The notes below the pieces were generated by a model. It was given only the letters and a program-made list of their open reading frames with translations. It was not told the DNA's origin and ran no database searches. Positions 26,086 to 35,595 of a stretch of DNA of 64,000 nucleotides are shown one piece after another (position 1 is the stretch's first letter; each line of letters begins with the position of its first letter). Where the stretch lies: assembly GCA_011037195.1 (NCBI GenBank), contig JAAEAF010000247.1, forward strand, positions 186,001 through 250,000, written 5' to 3'. Source of the DNA: Triatoma infestans (lineage: Eukaryota; Arthropoda; Insecta; Hemiptera; Reduviidae). The translations under genes were made by a program, and so were the position numbers.

Positions 26086-26091
26086 AATAAA
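26086..26091 (+). terminator. poly(A) signal of peptide gene 1
   Basis: AATAAA 138 bp after the stop codon. The equivalent AATAAA of gene 2 lies at 30256-30261 on the minus strand. Confidence 0.6.
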
Positions 26092-27102
26092 GTGTGATGT
26101 TTAAAATGAAATTTCTTATTTGGTTTAATATTTTCCTAAACAATTTATGGATAGTACACAAAATAATCTATGATTAATGATCCGAACATTTCTAGACGTA
26201 GGATTCGCTATGGAATTGACAAATTCACACCGACGAAAACGTTAGACTGGGTGAGCAAGTTGTTTTAAAAACTTCTTAAACCTCTCCTTGCTCTAGTTTT
26301 CTACATATCTCCTCCATGGGAATGCCCAGCGGAATTGCTACAACTCCATTTAAGTAACACAGATTTTCCGTGATATATTGTTTCATATTTTTCTAATTGG
26401 ATTCATACAATGGCCGATGATGATCATATGTCTTGTGTATATTGATTTATATTCTATTATATCTGGGATATCTGTTGATCCAGGATCTTAATCATACTAA
26501 AATCGATTGATGACAACAAAATGATGTTGATTAACAAGGAATTTTTGATGTTGTTATCCATCATACAACTTAGATCAGCGATTCTCTATCTACTCGAACT
26601 GGTGGTACGCGAAAGATGAACAAAAAAAAAAAAGTAATAAATAATTATTTATTAAAATAAACTAAAATAATATTATATAAAAGAAAGAAATTATAATTAC
26701 ATTTCTTCTAGTAATTGTATTGTCAAATCTTTATCATAGAGAAAAATATCCAGGCTTATTATACTCTAGTTCGCCGTTTGAACGCCATAATGTGCAATTC
26801 TCTGTGCAATAGTCCTTTACGCTTTACTTTCACAAACTTTAGTTTGGAGTTAGTTACGTTAGGAACTAGGTACACTCGTAAATTTTTGGGCCAAAAAAAA
26901 AATAAAAATAAAAAAAATTGCAAATAAAGCTATTTGTAAATTCAGTTTGCACCTAGATAAGGATTCTCATCTGTATGGCAAGCAGTTATCAAGTTTCTTA
27001 TTTATTTACTTTTTTAATTTATTTGTTATTTAGTACCTGTATAAAGCAATAAAATAAGTAAATATGATGAAGAACATAGATGGAGTGACAGTGTTGAGGA
27101 GA

Positions 27103-27190
27103 TAAGCTACTACCCATTGGTAATACCCGCGCTGTGATATCAGACTATTAGTCTTGGAGGAGGTCGCGGGGCCAGCAGCGGCTCAGATAT
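27103..27190 (+). repeat. degenerate tRNA-derived SINE (type 2)
   Basis: The text cattggtaatacccgcgc ... ggaggtcgcggggccagcag aligns with the head of the intact type-2 SINE at 41099, with the B-box core lost. Confidence 0.4.
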
Positions 27191-27534
27191 TTAGTTTTCC
27201 ATTAATAAGGAATATTATCGCAACAATCTATCTTTAATACAATACCCTAGCAAATAATAATCTCGTGGTGTTAATTATTTGCACTAACTCTTGATTTGGA
27301 TCAGAATTTTGATCTTTTTAATTTTTTCCACTATTTAGTACCTGGTATTGTCTCCTCGGGTAAAAGAGCCCTGATACAGTAGGCCATCGATGCAAACAGA
27401 TTTTGGATGGTCACTTTTCTAACAGCTGCGCATTCTTCTCTTACTGTTGCCGAGTAGTTAGAGGCTGATTATGAGCTCTAAACATTCCTGTTGACCATGT
27501 CCCTTATCCAAGTTGAAGTCAACTGTCGATCTTG

Positions 27535-27605
27535 ATTTACTTAATTTGACTATGTATGAAAATCCGAAATCGGTCAGAACCAATAAAATAATGCATGCTA
27601 AGACA
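27535..27605 (+). repeat. Penelope-type repeat fragment, family B
   Basis: tatgaaaatccgaaatcggt, then ataatgcatgctaagaca: stem II half and GAAA box of the family-B hammerhead plus the conserved atgcatgct block. Confidence 0.5.
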
Positions 27606-28059
27606 TAAACGTTCAACTTGCTTTGCAAAACCACAAAGCCCTGAAATTTTTAATTTCAATGACCTTCCAAATTTGTTAATTAGGCTCACATATTAATTTT
27701 ATTCTATTTTTTTTTTTTTTAATTTATCATTATAGTTTTTCCCATACAGATGGGAATTCTTATCATGGTTGCTGGTGCCAAATGACATTACCAATAGCTT
27801 TATTTGGAATTTCTTTAAAAACCTTCTTTTTTGGAACCCAAAAATTTACGAGTGTACGTAGTTCTTAATGTACTAAACCCCCAAATAACCTTATTGGTAT
27901 GTTGTAAAGGCAGTAGCGCAGCATTATAGCACTAAAACGGCTTACAAGCCTGGAAAGTTTTGTCTATGATAAAGAGCTTTAATACAAAACTAGAAGAAAT
28001 ATAATTAAAGTTCTAGAAATCTCAACCGGCGTTTTAAACTATTATCATTACCATTTGGC

Positions 28060-28420
28060 AGGCGATTTAAACTATCCCTGCAATACAAAAGACTGATTTA
28101 CGTAGTAATACTCAATCCTATGTGGACATACGCTATTGAACTATGTGTGGTTCAACTAAACATTCCAATTTCCCGTCGAATCCAGTCCTTCCAATCCAAA
28201 ATCCTCAGAAAAATTGTTAATGCCCCTTTGTATGTGTCAAATCTAACCCTATATCAAGACCTCAATATTCCTTACTTAGCCGAAGTTGCTAAATCCAAAT
28301 ACAAAAAGTTCCATCTGTCCCTCTCTGTTCACCCTAATCCTTTAGTCCGCCAGCTAGGTTATCTACTCTTTCAGATAAATCCTGACGATTGAAACGTCGT
28401 TGGCCTCGAGACTCTCTAAT
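28060..28420 (+). pseudogene. Jockey-like ORF2 C-terminal remnant
   Basis: One open frame reads LQYKRLIYVVILNPMWTYAI, ... IQSFQSKILRKIVNAPLYVS, ... LYQDLNIPYL and HPNPLVRQL, the standard C-terminal end of insect Jockey ORF2 proteins. The frame stops after NPDD, and the following tggcctcgagactct is the usual RRWPRDL end in another frame. Only the 5'-truncated 3' end remains. Confidence 0.85.
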
Positions 28421-29072
28421 GAGTAACTAAGTTATGAAGTGCCATATATGTTTCGTATGGAGTCTCATAGCTGGGTGAGTTCACCACACAAGGGACTCAG
28501 GTGATTTGTGTTATCTATTCCCACATTTACTATTGTATTTATATACAGATGTAAATGACTAATAAATGAAAAGAATAAAATCTTTTTTTTTTTATACAAT
28601 ATTTTACTTTATTTTAATAAATAATTTAATTTTTTTTTTTTTTTATAAATGATTTATCTTTCGCTATAATACCGTCGGTTTTCTATTTATAGCTTCAGAA
28701 TAGCTGATCCAAATTGTAAAGCGGAAAACATGAAGATATTTTCCTTGGTAGTCTACATCATTTTGTCGTCATAGATCGATTTCATCATGTTTAAAACATC
28801 CTTGATCATTGGCCAATATGTCGATTCCCATGGGAGAATGAAGCAGAGCATCACGGAAAAAATGTATGTTGTGGTTTATGGGTACTTAGAAGGATACGAT
28901 ATCAGTTCTCATGGAGGAGATATTTAGAAGACTAGATGATAAAGACATTTAAGTAATCTTTAAAAAAAATTGCTTTCCAATTCCAATCCTTTCAGATTAC
29001 GGTATAACTTGTAAGAGTTTACAATTTTACAATAAAATCTATGAATTTTTGTCGATAAGAATTTAGTCAATT

Positions 29073-30103
29073 CCACGGACATATATTTAGAAAAGAATCA
29101 CCGCCAAAGTGCGAAAACTGCGATGCTCCACTAACAGTCCTCCATATATTCATTGAATGTACGATGTTCAGTGAAGCAAAAGGGAAAGTGAACTTAGAAA
29201 ATAACATTAAGGAAATTCTAAGTGATAATGAAAACAATGTACAAAAAGCGCTGCAGTTTCTACAAAAAAATTAACTTAATGTATTTAGTTTAATGGACAC
29301 TATGCTAAAAATTTATATTAGACTCGTTTAAATCGATGTATATAGGTTTCTCTTTTGTTTAGGTCTATAAGTAGAATTAATTTATGTTAGATTTAGACTT
29401 AGGCTGTAAGAATGGTTGTATGAATAGCGCGAGGGGCCAATGTCGGGGATAGGGGTGGCAGACTTCTTCTCTACAGGACGCCTTTCCTGTACTTTAAATG
29501 TACATGGCTAATAGATGTAAATGACACTGTCTTCTGGAGGGGTGGGTCTATGTCGGGATTGGCACCCCGGCAAGGTATGAATGATACGAAAGAATGTAGT
29601 GTAAATGGTATAAATATGTTAGTTCAGGTTTAGTTTCTGTTTAGGGTGCGAGAAATATTGAGTACTCCACCCGAAATTCAGTTTAGTGCGTACCATGTCT
29701 AGTATGATTGTCCATTTTTAATGCGTGTATGTATTTATTTGTGTGGGAGTATTTATTAGTATGAGCGCATTTAAGTATGTAAATATTTATTGCTAAGTTT
29801 GTCTATATGAATGCGTAATGGTAAGTGTAAACCAGAGTAAATGTACATATTAGTTTTACTTTAGGATATGATCCGTGAGGGGTGCGAGGAATATTAAGTA
29901 CTCCACCCCAAGTAGATATACAAACAATATAAGTTCGATTTATTTATATGTTAGGCCAATTGTCGTTAAGGTTTTCTTCGTTAGGTAACTAGTAGTTTAA
30001 CATAATCACTATAGTGTCCATCAGAGATAAGATAACAGGTGCGAAGGACCTTAGTTGTTGTGCACCTTTAAAATAATAAAAAAAAAAAAAAAAAAAAAAA
30101 AAA
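29073..30103 (+). mobile_element. 5'-truncated non-LTR retrotransposon with poly(A) tail
   Basis: Begins inside the ORF2 C-terminus: PPKCENCDAPLTVLHIFIEC is the CCHC finger that follows RNase H in insect elements, ending QKALQFLQKN and stop. A 0.8 kb 3' UTR with tatttatt repeats and gaatattaagtactccaccc follows, then about 25 A residues. The 10-bp target duplication TTAGTCAATT stands at 29063-29072 and 30104-30113. Confidence 0.85.
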
Positions 30104-30394
30104 TTAGTCAATTTTATAGCGAATCCTAAATTATTCAAAATCCTTACGCATAGAAAAGTTCGGATAATTAATCTAGGATTATTTTGTGTACTATCCATAA
30201 ATTGTTTAGGAAAATATTAAAGAAAATAAGAAATTTTATGAACGAAGATCACACTTTTATTGAAAACAAAAAAAAAAAAAATGAAAAATCTTAAATATTG
30301 AGAAAAACAAGAGATACAAACAGATGAAAAAATTTTATAAAAATCACAGTTACTTGATTTGATTTTTAAAACAAATATTAAAAATATTTGTGAC

Positions 30395-31088
30395 TTAGTT
30401 GGTATTATAATATTCAGGTTCATCGACGACATAAACAGTATCTCCTGCTTCCCTGGCGTGTCTGACAATTTCATCCAATTCAGCAGCATCATTTACTGCA
30501 TAATAAGCACCGTCTAGAGATGGTTCTATGGCAGCAGCTTCACGGCGAAATCTTACATTCTGTAATGAGGGATCACATTATATTTGGTGACCTGAATGGT
30601 AATTCAGTGATTAATTGATTGTTTACATTAGACAAAGTTTTTATGTCAAATCGAAATTTATTATTAGGAATTATTTATTTAGAAAATTTGTTCTGAATAA
30701 ATTTTGTTATGAAAGTTACTGGAATAAAGTCAGGGAATGGACAAAATCTGCCAATTAAAACTGCTATTTTTACCGCGATTTTCTTAAAAATTGTAATTTT
30801 CTAAAACTGATTTACTGATTAAAGATTTAATATACTTCTATTTTAATGATTGAATTGAGTATTAGCAATTATTATAACATTATTTTAATGAAGTATGAAA
30901 AAGAAACTATTTACCTTATAGGCATCTGGTAAACCCAGGTTTGGTGGATTGAATGGAGGTGTTCTTAGATTTTCAAATCCACCACTAGGACGAGGTGCAG
31001 AGTTTCTCTCTCGGAAGCCAGAACTTACACTACAGAGTACAGCCATTACAGCCACTAATAGTACGAATTTCATAGAAATATTTGCCAT
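30395..31088 (-). CDS. small secreted Pro/Gly/Arg-rich prepropeptide, gene 2 (two exons)
   Basis: Exons 30915-31088 and 30395-30559 on the minus strand, phase 0, donor AAG|GTAAAT, acceptor TTACAG|AAT; 112 residues. Signal peptide MANISMKFVLLVAVMAVLCS, then SAPRPSGGFENLRTPPFNPP, RFRR, and an acidic tail nearly identical to gene 1 that ends DEPEYYNTN instead of DEPEYIL. The difference arises at the last codons, where gene 1 stops early. It points towards gene 1, in the other arm of the inverted duplication. The intron is 355 bp against 533 bp in gene 1. Promoter, kappaB-like box and poly(A) signal are conserved, so the copy looks functional. Role as in gene 1, inferred. Confidence 0.85.
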
Positions 31089-31259
31089 CTTAGTTGTTGT
31101 GTCGTCAATGTGTAATGTTCACAGATTGATGTTGGTCTGACAAAATCCTGTATTTATTTATATTTTATAAAAATAGTGTTAAAAGCATAAATAATATTTA
31201 TCGCTAAACAGTGAAACACCGTTATACACGGAAATTTTGTAATAGATAAACAGAATTGA

Positions 31260-31269
31260 TGTGATTCCC
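31260..31269 (-). promoter_or_regulatory. kappaB-like box upstream of peptide gene 2
   Basis: GGGAATCACA on the minus strand, 172 bp before the ATG at 31088; identical to the box of gene 1. Confidence 0.5.
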
Positions 31270-31455
31270 ATCATTTAAATATCTTTTTGCTGACCTTAAT
31301 AAAAACTAAAAATTAGTATTTATTACTTCTTGTAAAATAGATAAAGCAATGTTATTCACAGATTTATTTCATAAAATATTTATTTTACAATTTACAGTCA
31401 AATAAATGAAAATTATGGGGAAAAAAAAAAAAAAAAAATAAGGAAAATAAACTAT

Positions 31456-31560
31456 TATCAGAGACATTTTCCGTGGTAGCCTGCTTCATTTTGTGGTCAT
31501 CGACCGGTTTCGGGCGTTCGCCCATCTTCAGGATGCGTTTTTCAGACAGTGTGCCAACTG
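31456..31560 (-). repeat. Penelope-type repeat, family A
   Basis: Contains cagagacattttccgtggta, cctgcttcattttgtggtca and a complete hammerhead motif (next entry). Matches the arms of the foldback element at 43718 and the partial copy at 32186. Confidence 0.75.
31498..31535 (-). ncRNA. hammerhead ribozyme motif, type I, family A
   Basis: Minus strand: CAUC, then CUGAAGA (a CUGANGA box), one unpaired U, stem II GGGCG/CGCCC closed by AA, GAAA, the palindrome ACCGGU as a loopless stem III, C17, then GAUG pairing with the first CAUC as stem I. Predicted cleavage is after GGUC. The unpaired base after CUGANGA and the tiny stem III are typical of Penelope-like element ribozymes, which act as dimers. 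Activity not shown. Confidence 0.7.
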
Positions 31561-31653
31561 TATCAAATCAGACAGTAGAAGTGTCTTGAGCAAATTAAAA
31601 AAAAAACCCTGGTAAAAACCCTCCCTTGACTATTCTGCACACAATAAACATAA

Positions 31654-31911
31654 TTGAATAATATTCTGAGCACCGGTAACCTAGTATATTATTTAATATG
31701 GGTTAAAGGCCATTCTGGATTGGAGGGGAATGAGGTCGCTGACAGTATAGCTAAACAGGCCATCACTTTACCAATTTTGAAAACACTGCTACCGTCTGAT
31801 ATAAAGACTTACATAAAATCCAGATTTTACTCAGAATGGAATAAAATGTATAGTGATTCTAAAAAAATCAAAGGATCATTCTACACGGCCTTACAACCAG
31901 ATGTCCGTGAT
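31654..31911 (+). pseudogene. non-LTR retrotransposon RNase H remnant
   Basis: LVYYLIWVKGHSGLEGNEVA then DSIAKQAI is the C-terminal catalytic region of retrotransposon RNase H (WVxGHSGxxGNExAD). The frame continues to YSEWNKMY and then breaks at a fragment of the peptide gene family. There is no ATG at the left end. Confidence 0.8.
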
Positions 31912-32150
31912 TAGCAATTATTATAACATTATTATAATGTAGTATGAAAAGAAACTATTTACCTTATAGGCATCTGGTAAACCCCAGTTTCCTGGATTGA
32001 ATGGAGGTGTTCCTGGATATCCAAATCCACCACCAGGACGAGGTCTAGAGTATGTTTCCCGGAAGCCAGAACTTACACTACAGAGTACAGCCACTACAGC
32101 CACTAATAGAACGAATTTCTGTATTTATATACAGAAAGGGTAATAATTAA
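31912..32150 (-). pseudogene. peptide gene fragment, copy 5 (exon 1 without start codon)
   Basis: Minus strand encodes KFVLLVAVVAVLCSVSSGF and then SRPRPGGGFGYPGTPPFNPG, ending DAYK|GTAAAT, so the splice donor is intact. The first six codons and the 5' UTR are gone: the sequence passes from KFVLL directly into ctgtatataaataca-like promoter text, a deletion of about 85 bp joining the TATA region to codon 7. No exon 2. It lies between an RNase H remnant and a Penelope-type repeat. Confidence 0.8.
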
Positions 32151-32159
32151 TAGTTGTGG

Positions 32160-32245
32160 TGGTTGCTTCCGCAGAGCTAGAAAGCATCAGAGACATTTTC
32201 CGTGGTAGCCTGCTTCATTTTGTGGTCATCGACCGGTTTCGGGCG
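32160..32245 (-). repeat. Penelope-type repeat, family A, truncated hammerhead
   Basis: Has gttccgcagagct-like and cattttccgtggtagcc blocks and ends after ggtttcgggcg, so it keeps GAAACCGGUC and half of stem II but lacks the CUGANGA box. Confidence 0.65.
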
Positions 32246-32265
32246 TAATTAGCCGGATGGCCGAA

Positions 32266-32362
32266 AATTGAAAAAAAACTGTTCAGTAAAAGCGCACTTC
32301 CGGTTTACTAATTTTCTTGAAATTTAGAATTTTGGCCATCTATTTATTTCTAATAGATACAC
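32266..32362 (-). repeat. HINE-like fragment, reverse
   Basis: aactgttcagtaaaagcgca then cttccggtttactaattttc, the third-module text of the family in reverse orientation. Confidence 0.65.
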
Positions 32363-32808
32363 ATGTTTTTCCTGCCAATTGTACCTTAGGACCAAAGAAA
32401 TACACCTCTAATGTGGAGGCCAGTTCGAGCAAGATCTGTAATTAATGAAGAGTAAAATTTATAATAAAATAGTACTTTTCTTCTTATTCAATCAAAAAAC
32501 CGTTATAATATCATTTTGAAATTTCTTATAGGAATCATTTATTCATTCATAACTTGTAAAATATCGCTCAAAGAAAAAAAAACCGTTCAAGTAAATTTTT
32601 CTTACAAAAAATAGAGGAATCCCATTTGAAAAAATTAAGTTGGTGCCTGTATCTCGCTTCTCGAAGCACCAAAACAAATTTGCAAAATTAAATGTGGTTT
32701 TCTAACAAAGAAACTACGGGGACACGTATTTTTTTTTTTTTTAGTTTTTTTTCTAGCTATCTTAGTTTCCGAGAAAAAGTCTTCGTTCATATACTTTAGG
32801 TCACCCTG

Positions 32809-32840
<32 letters not shown>

Positions 32841-33520
32841 TCATGTAAATGTGAATTTCGTGTCACAGGACTCAACGCCACAATCAGAGAGGCATGTTGA
32901 GAGTAGCCAACCAATGCTGGAACTCTCAGGGAATGAAAAAGGGAGCTAGGTGTTTAGCAGGTCGCGTGGCCAAGCGATGTGGAGCATTGTCAGGATGGGT
33001 GGATGATGACGGACCTTGTGCAGTAGGATTGGGATGAATCTCTCTAGGTTATTGTGGAAACGTGGTTATTAAGGAAACGTGTATGTATGGATCAGCTCGG
33101 TAACGAAAGGGATATTCAGGTCTTTGTGGAGAGTTAAATTTGATACATAATAGGGAGCGTTTTCAGTATGGCGAAGAACTTTAGATTGAAAGGATTGGAT
33201 TCTCTGGATGTTGGATTAATTGTATTGATTTATAATAACAATTACAGCTTATTATTTATTTATTTTCTTATTTCACTTCCAAAGTTTGTTTTTTTATTGT
33301 TACGCCAATCAACAGAGTTAATTTTTGTTTATTACCTTTTTACGGTATTTTCTTTTTATTTTGATTATATAAGAGAAGTTTTATGCTGTTTATGTAAGTG
33401 TGTCAAACCACCTGTAAGAAGCATAAATATGATATTATATAACTAAATCTACCTAATTTCTAGTGATTTTTCCATTTTTGCGTTATTCATATTCATGTCA
33501 TATTCTAAAACAAAACAAAT
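32363..33520. other. unassigned spacer with an (AT)n microsatellite
   Basis: (TA)n at about 32810-32835. The stretch 32870-33160 is GC-richer than its surroundings and may be an old transposon, but no frame matches a family I know. Confidence 0.4.
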
Positions 33521-33523
33521 CTC

Positions 33524-33760
33524 TATTTTTTTTTTTTTTTAATTTTTTTTTGGCAATTTAATGCGCGTCAACATCTTTGGTCATTGGAATCCGGCGTCTT
33601 CTCAGTGCATTGCCGGCCTCTAGACAGTATTCTCTCGTTACAGACAACCACCATGAACTTATAGGTGCAACTAGAAAGAAAAAAAATCTAAGAGTAGCAC
33701 TACACTCGAACCCGTAACCTCCATGTGGGAATCCAGCACGCTACCACTGAGCTAATCCTT
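33524..33760 (-). repeat. tRNA-derived SINE, type 2, reverse copy
   Basis: Minus strand starts ggattagctcagtggtagcg (A box) and has ggttacgggttcgagtgt (B box), then a tRNA-unrelated body with cactgagaagacgccgga and a T/A-rich tail. Same body as the copy at 41099. Confidence 0.75.
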
Positions 33761-33769
33761 TCTCATTTT

Positions 33770-34772
33770 ACTTTCTCATTTACTCCTAGTAAGAGGAAGT
33801 ATTGTAATCGTGTCAAATTTTCGATATCGAGTTTTCACTGGATATATCCGTTCTGAGGTCCCGTGAGTCCAAAAAAGTGGTTTTTAGCAAATGGTCTGTG
33901 TGTGTGTGTGTGTATGTGAACAGCATAGCTCAAAAACGGAAAACCGTAGAAAGTTGAAACTTGATATTCCGTTTAGGTATCACCATGGTATCTGACTGTA
34001 AGTTATCTGTCAAAATTTCTCAACCGGAAGTACCACTTTACTAGTTTTTTTTTTTTTTTTTTTTTACTTTTTTGCGTTTTTCTCAAAAATTGCTCCGACG
34101 ATTTTCTTTAAACTTGATATATTAACCACACATACAAAGAGCTACAACTTTTATTTGAAATATTTCTCTGGGAAAATTCATTTAAGGGTAGTTATGGGGG
34201 ATGGGTGGGGTTAGGTTTTCATCTAAATTGCTATTCCAGTTTATTAAGACAATTCAGTCATCTACATAATGTTAATTAGAATTGAATATATCGTTGAAAT
34301 TCCGAGTTTGAAAAAATCGGATAACCGGAAGTGCGTTTACTTTACCACTTTTACTAAATGATTTTTTTTCACTTTTTATCAATTTTCTCAAAAATGGCTC
34401 CGATGATTTTCTTGACACTTCGTATATAAACTAAACAAACAATGATCTACAACTTTTATTTAAAACATTCTCTGGGAAAATACATTTAAGGGCACTTTTA
34501 GGGGAGGGGTAGGGGTTACGTTTTCTCTAAAGTGCTATCATAGTTGTTGATTATACAATTCTACATACAAACAAAATTAATTAGAAATAAATAGATCGCC
34601 AAAATTCCGAGTTTCAAGAAAAATTAGTAAACCGGAAGTGTGTTTTTACTGGACAGTTTTTTTTTTAGTTTTCCACGAATTTCAGTAAATTTGGTACACA
34701 AACTATAAAATTTGTTAATTATAATTTTGAGAACTGGAGTAAGAGAAAGTTGCGGGATTATTTCACACCAGA
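33770..34772 (+). repeat. HINE-like repeat, full-length forward copy (1003 bp)
   Basis: Complete from ACTTTCTC to TTTCACACCAGA followed by T10. Has tcctagtaagaggaagtatt, a short (TG)n tract, gaacagcatagctcaaaaac and three modules with ACCGGAAGT near 34024, 34324 and 34631. Confidence 0.85.
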
Positions 34773-34949
34773 TTTTTTTTTTTTCAAGAGCCTCAAAAAA
34801 TACTTTTTTTCATTCTTTGTAGTATATAAAATAATATTTTTTTGTTTTGAAATATGTTATGAAAAAAAAATGGCCGATTAATATTATGTGTACAAGTTTG
34901 TTAGATAACTTTACAATCGTTTTCGAGAAAATACGAAAAAAAAAAAAAT

Positions 34950-35395
34950 CTATAGGTCTGTAATAACCCAGTTTCAGTTAATCGATTTTCTTCAAATTTT
35001 GGAATCCTAGTAACACTTCTAATCTATACGTAGTATTATATAGGTGGTAGAACCATATATTTAAGTGGTATTTTATAGGAATGCTTAGGAATACTGTTCC
35101 CCAGAAACCCAAAATTACAGACAAAATTCTAATTTATGTGTTTATGTTTGATACAGTTTAAATCAAAAAATAATTAGGCCTTTTTTGACAAAATCGCAAA
35201 AAAATTGAATAAAGTGGCACTTCAGGTTGATGAATTTTGTCCGAAACTTTCGTGTCCGATCAGGTGGAAGGTACATAAACGGAATACCAAGTTTGAGCTT
35301 ATATTTACGGTTTTACATATAAAATGCATAAATCCTTGGAGTGAGATAAAGTAAAATACTTTACTTCCTGTTTACAAGAGGCAATAAAATTTTAT
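34950..35395 (-). repeat. HINE-like repeat, old reverse fragment
   Basis: Module text tcgattttcttcaaatttt, then agtggcacttcaggttgat and ataaacggaataccaag, ending actttacttcctgtt. Strongly diverged, no hairpin. Confidence 0.5.
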
Positions 35396-35429
35396 TTTAT
35401 ATTATCTTAGAGATTATTCGAAAAATGCT

Positions 35430-35439
35430 GGGAATCACA
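35430..35439 (+). promoter_or_regulatory. kappaB-like box upstream of peptide gene 3
   Basis: GGGAATCACA, about 157 bp before the ATG at 35596. The surrounding promoter is otherwise diverged from genes 1 and 2, so retention of these ten bases is notable. A TATA-like tatatataat lies near 35526. Confidence 0.5.
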
Positions 35440-35595
35440 AAATAATTTATGTGATTTATAATGAATACTGTTTTTCACACAATACAAGGAAATATCAGGT
35501 TTATTTTGAACATGGTTTTTAGTGTATATATAATCAGGACAGAGCTATTAGAGGTTCACATTCAATCTGTGAACATCACAATTCACCCCACTAAG

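Larger units (their letters stand above)
24750..26690 (+). repeat. left arm of a large inverted duplication
   Basis: This segment, including peptide gene 1 and about 0.7 kb beyond it, aligns by eye in reverse complement with 28588-31410 (less the retrotransposon at 29073-30103). Matching points include the promoter, both exons, the post-gene text ttatggatagtacacaaaat, tcatggaggagatat and the outermost ttttaataaataat. The arms are diverged in non-coding parts. Confidence 0.75.
26848..27878. mobile_element. foldback-type element with ~130-bp imperfect inverted ends
   Basis: The left end has ggtacactcgtaaatttttg and then aataaagctattt and ctcatctgtatggcaag. The right end carries the reverse complement of the same blocks (catacagatggg, aatagctttatttgg, caaaaatttacgagtgtacg). 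The interior holds a degenerate SINE and a Penelope-type fragment. It fills most of the loop of the inverted duplication. No transposase frame. Confidence 0.55.
28588..31410 (-). repeat. right arm of the inverted duplication (contains peptide gene 2)
   Basis: Reverse-complement partner of 24750-26690, enlarged by a 1.03 kb retrotransposon at 29073-30103. The 1.9 kb loop between the arms holds the foldback element and the Jockey remnant. Confidence 0.75.

Noticed and set aside
28735..28830. Independent hammerhead repeat in the right arm of the inverted duplication
   Set aside because: The text resembles a decayed family-A repeat, but it matches the left arm at about 26500-26590. It is an old shared remnant without CUGANGA or GAAA boxes.
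30949..31140. 63-codon plus-strand frame (and its mirror at 25028-25219)
   Set aside because: Both are antisense to exon 1 of the peptide genes. They look conserved only because the sense strand is.
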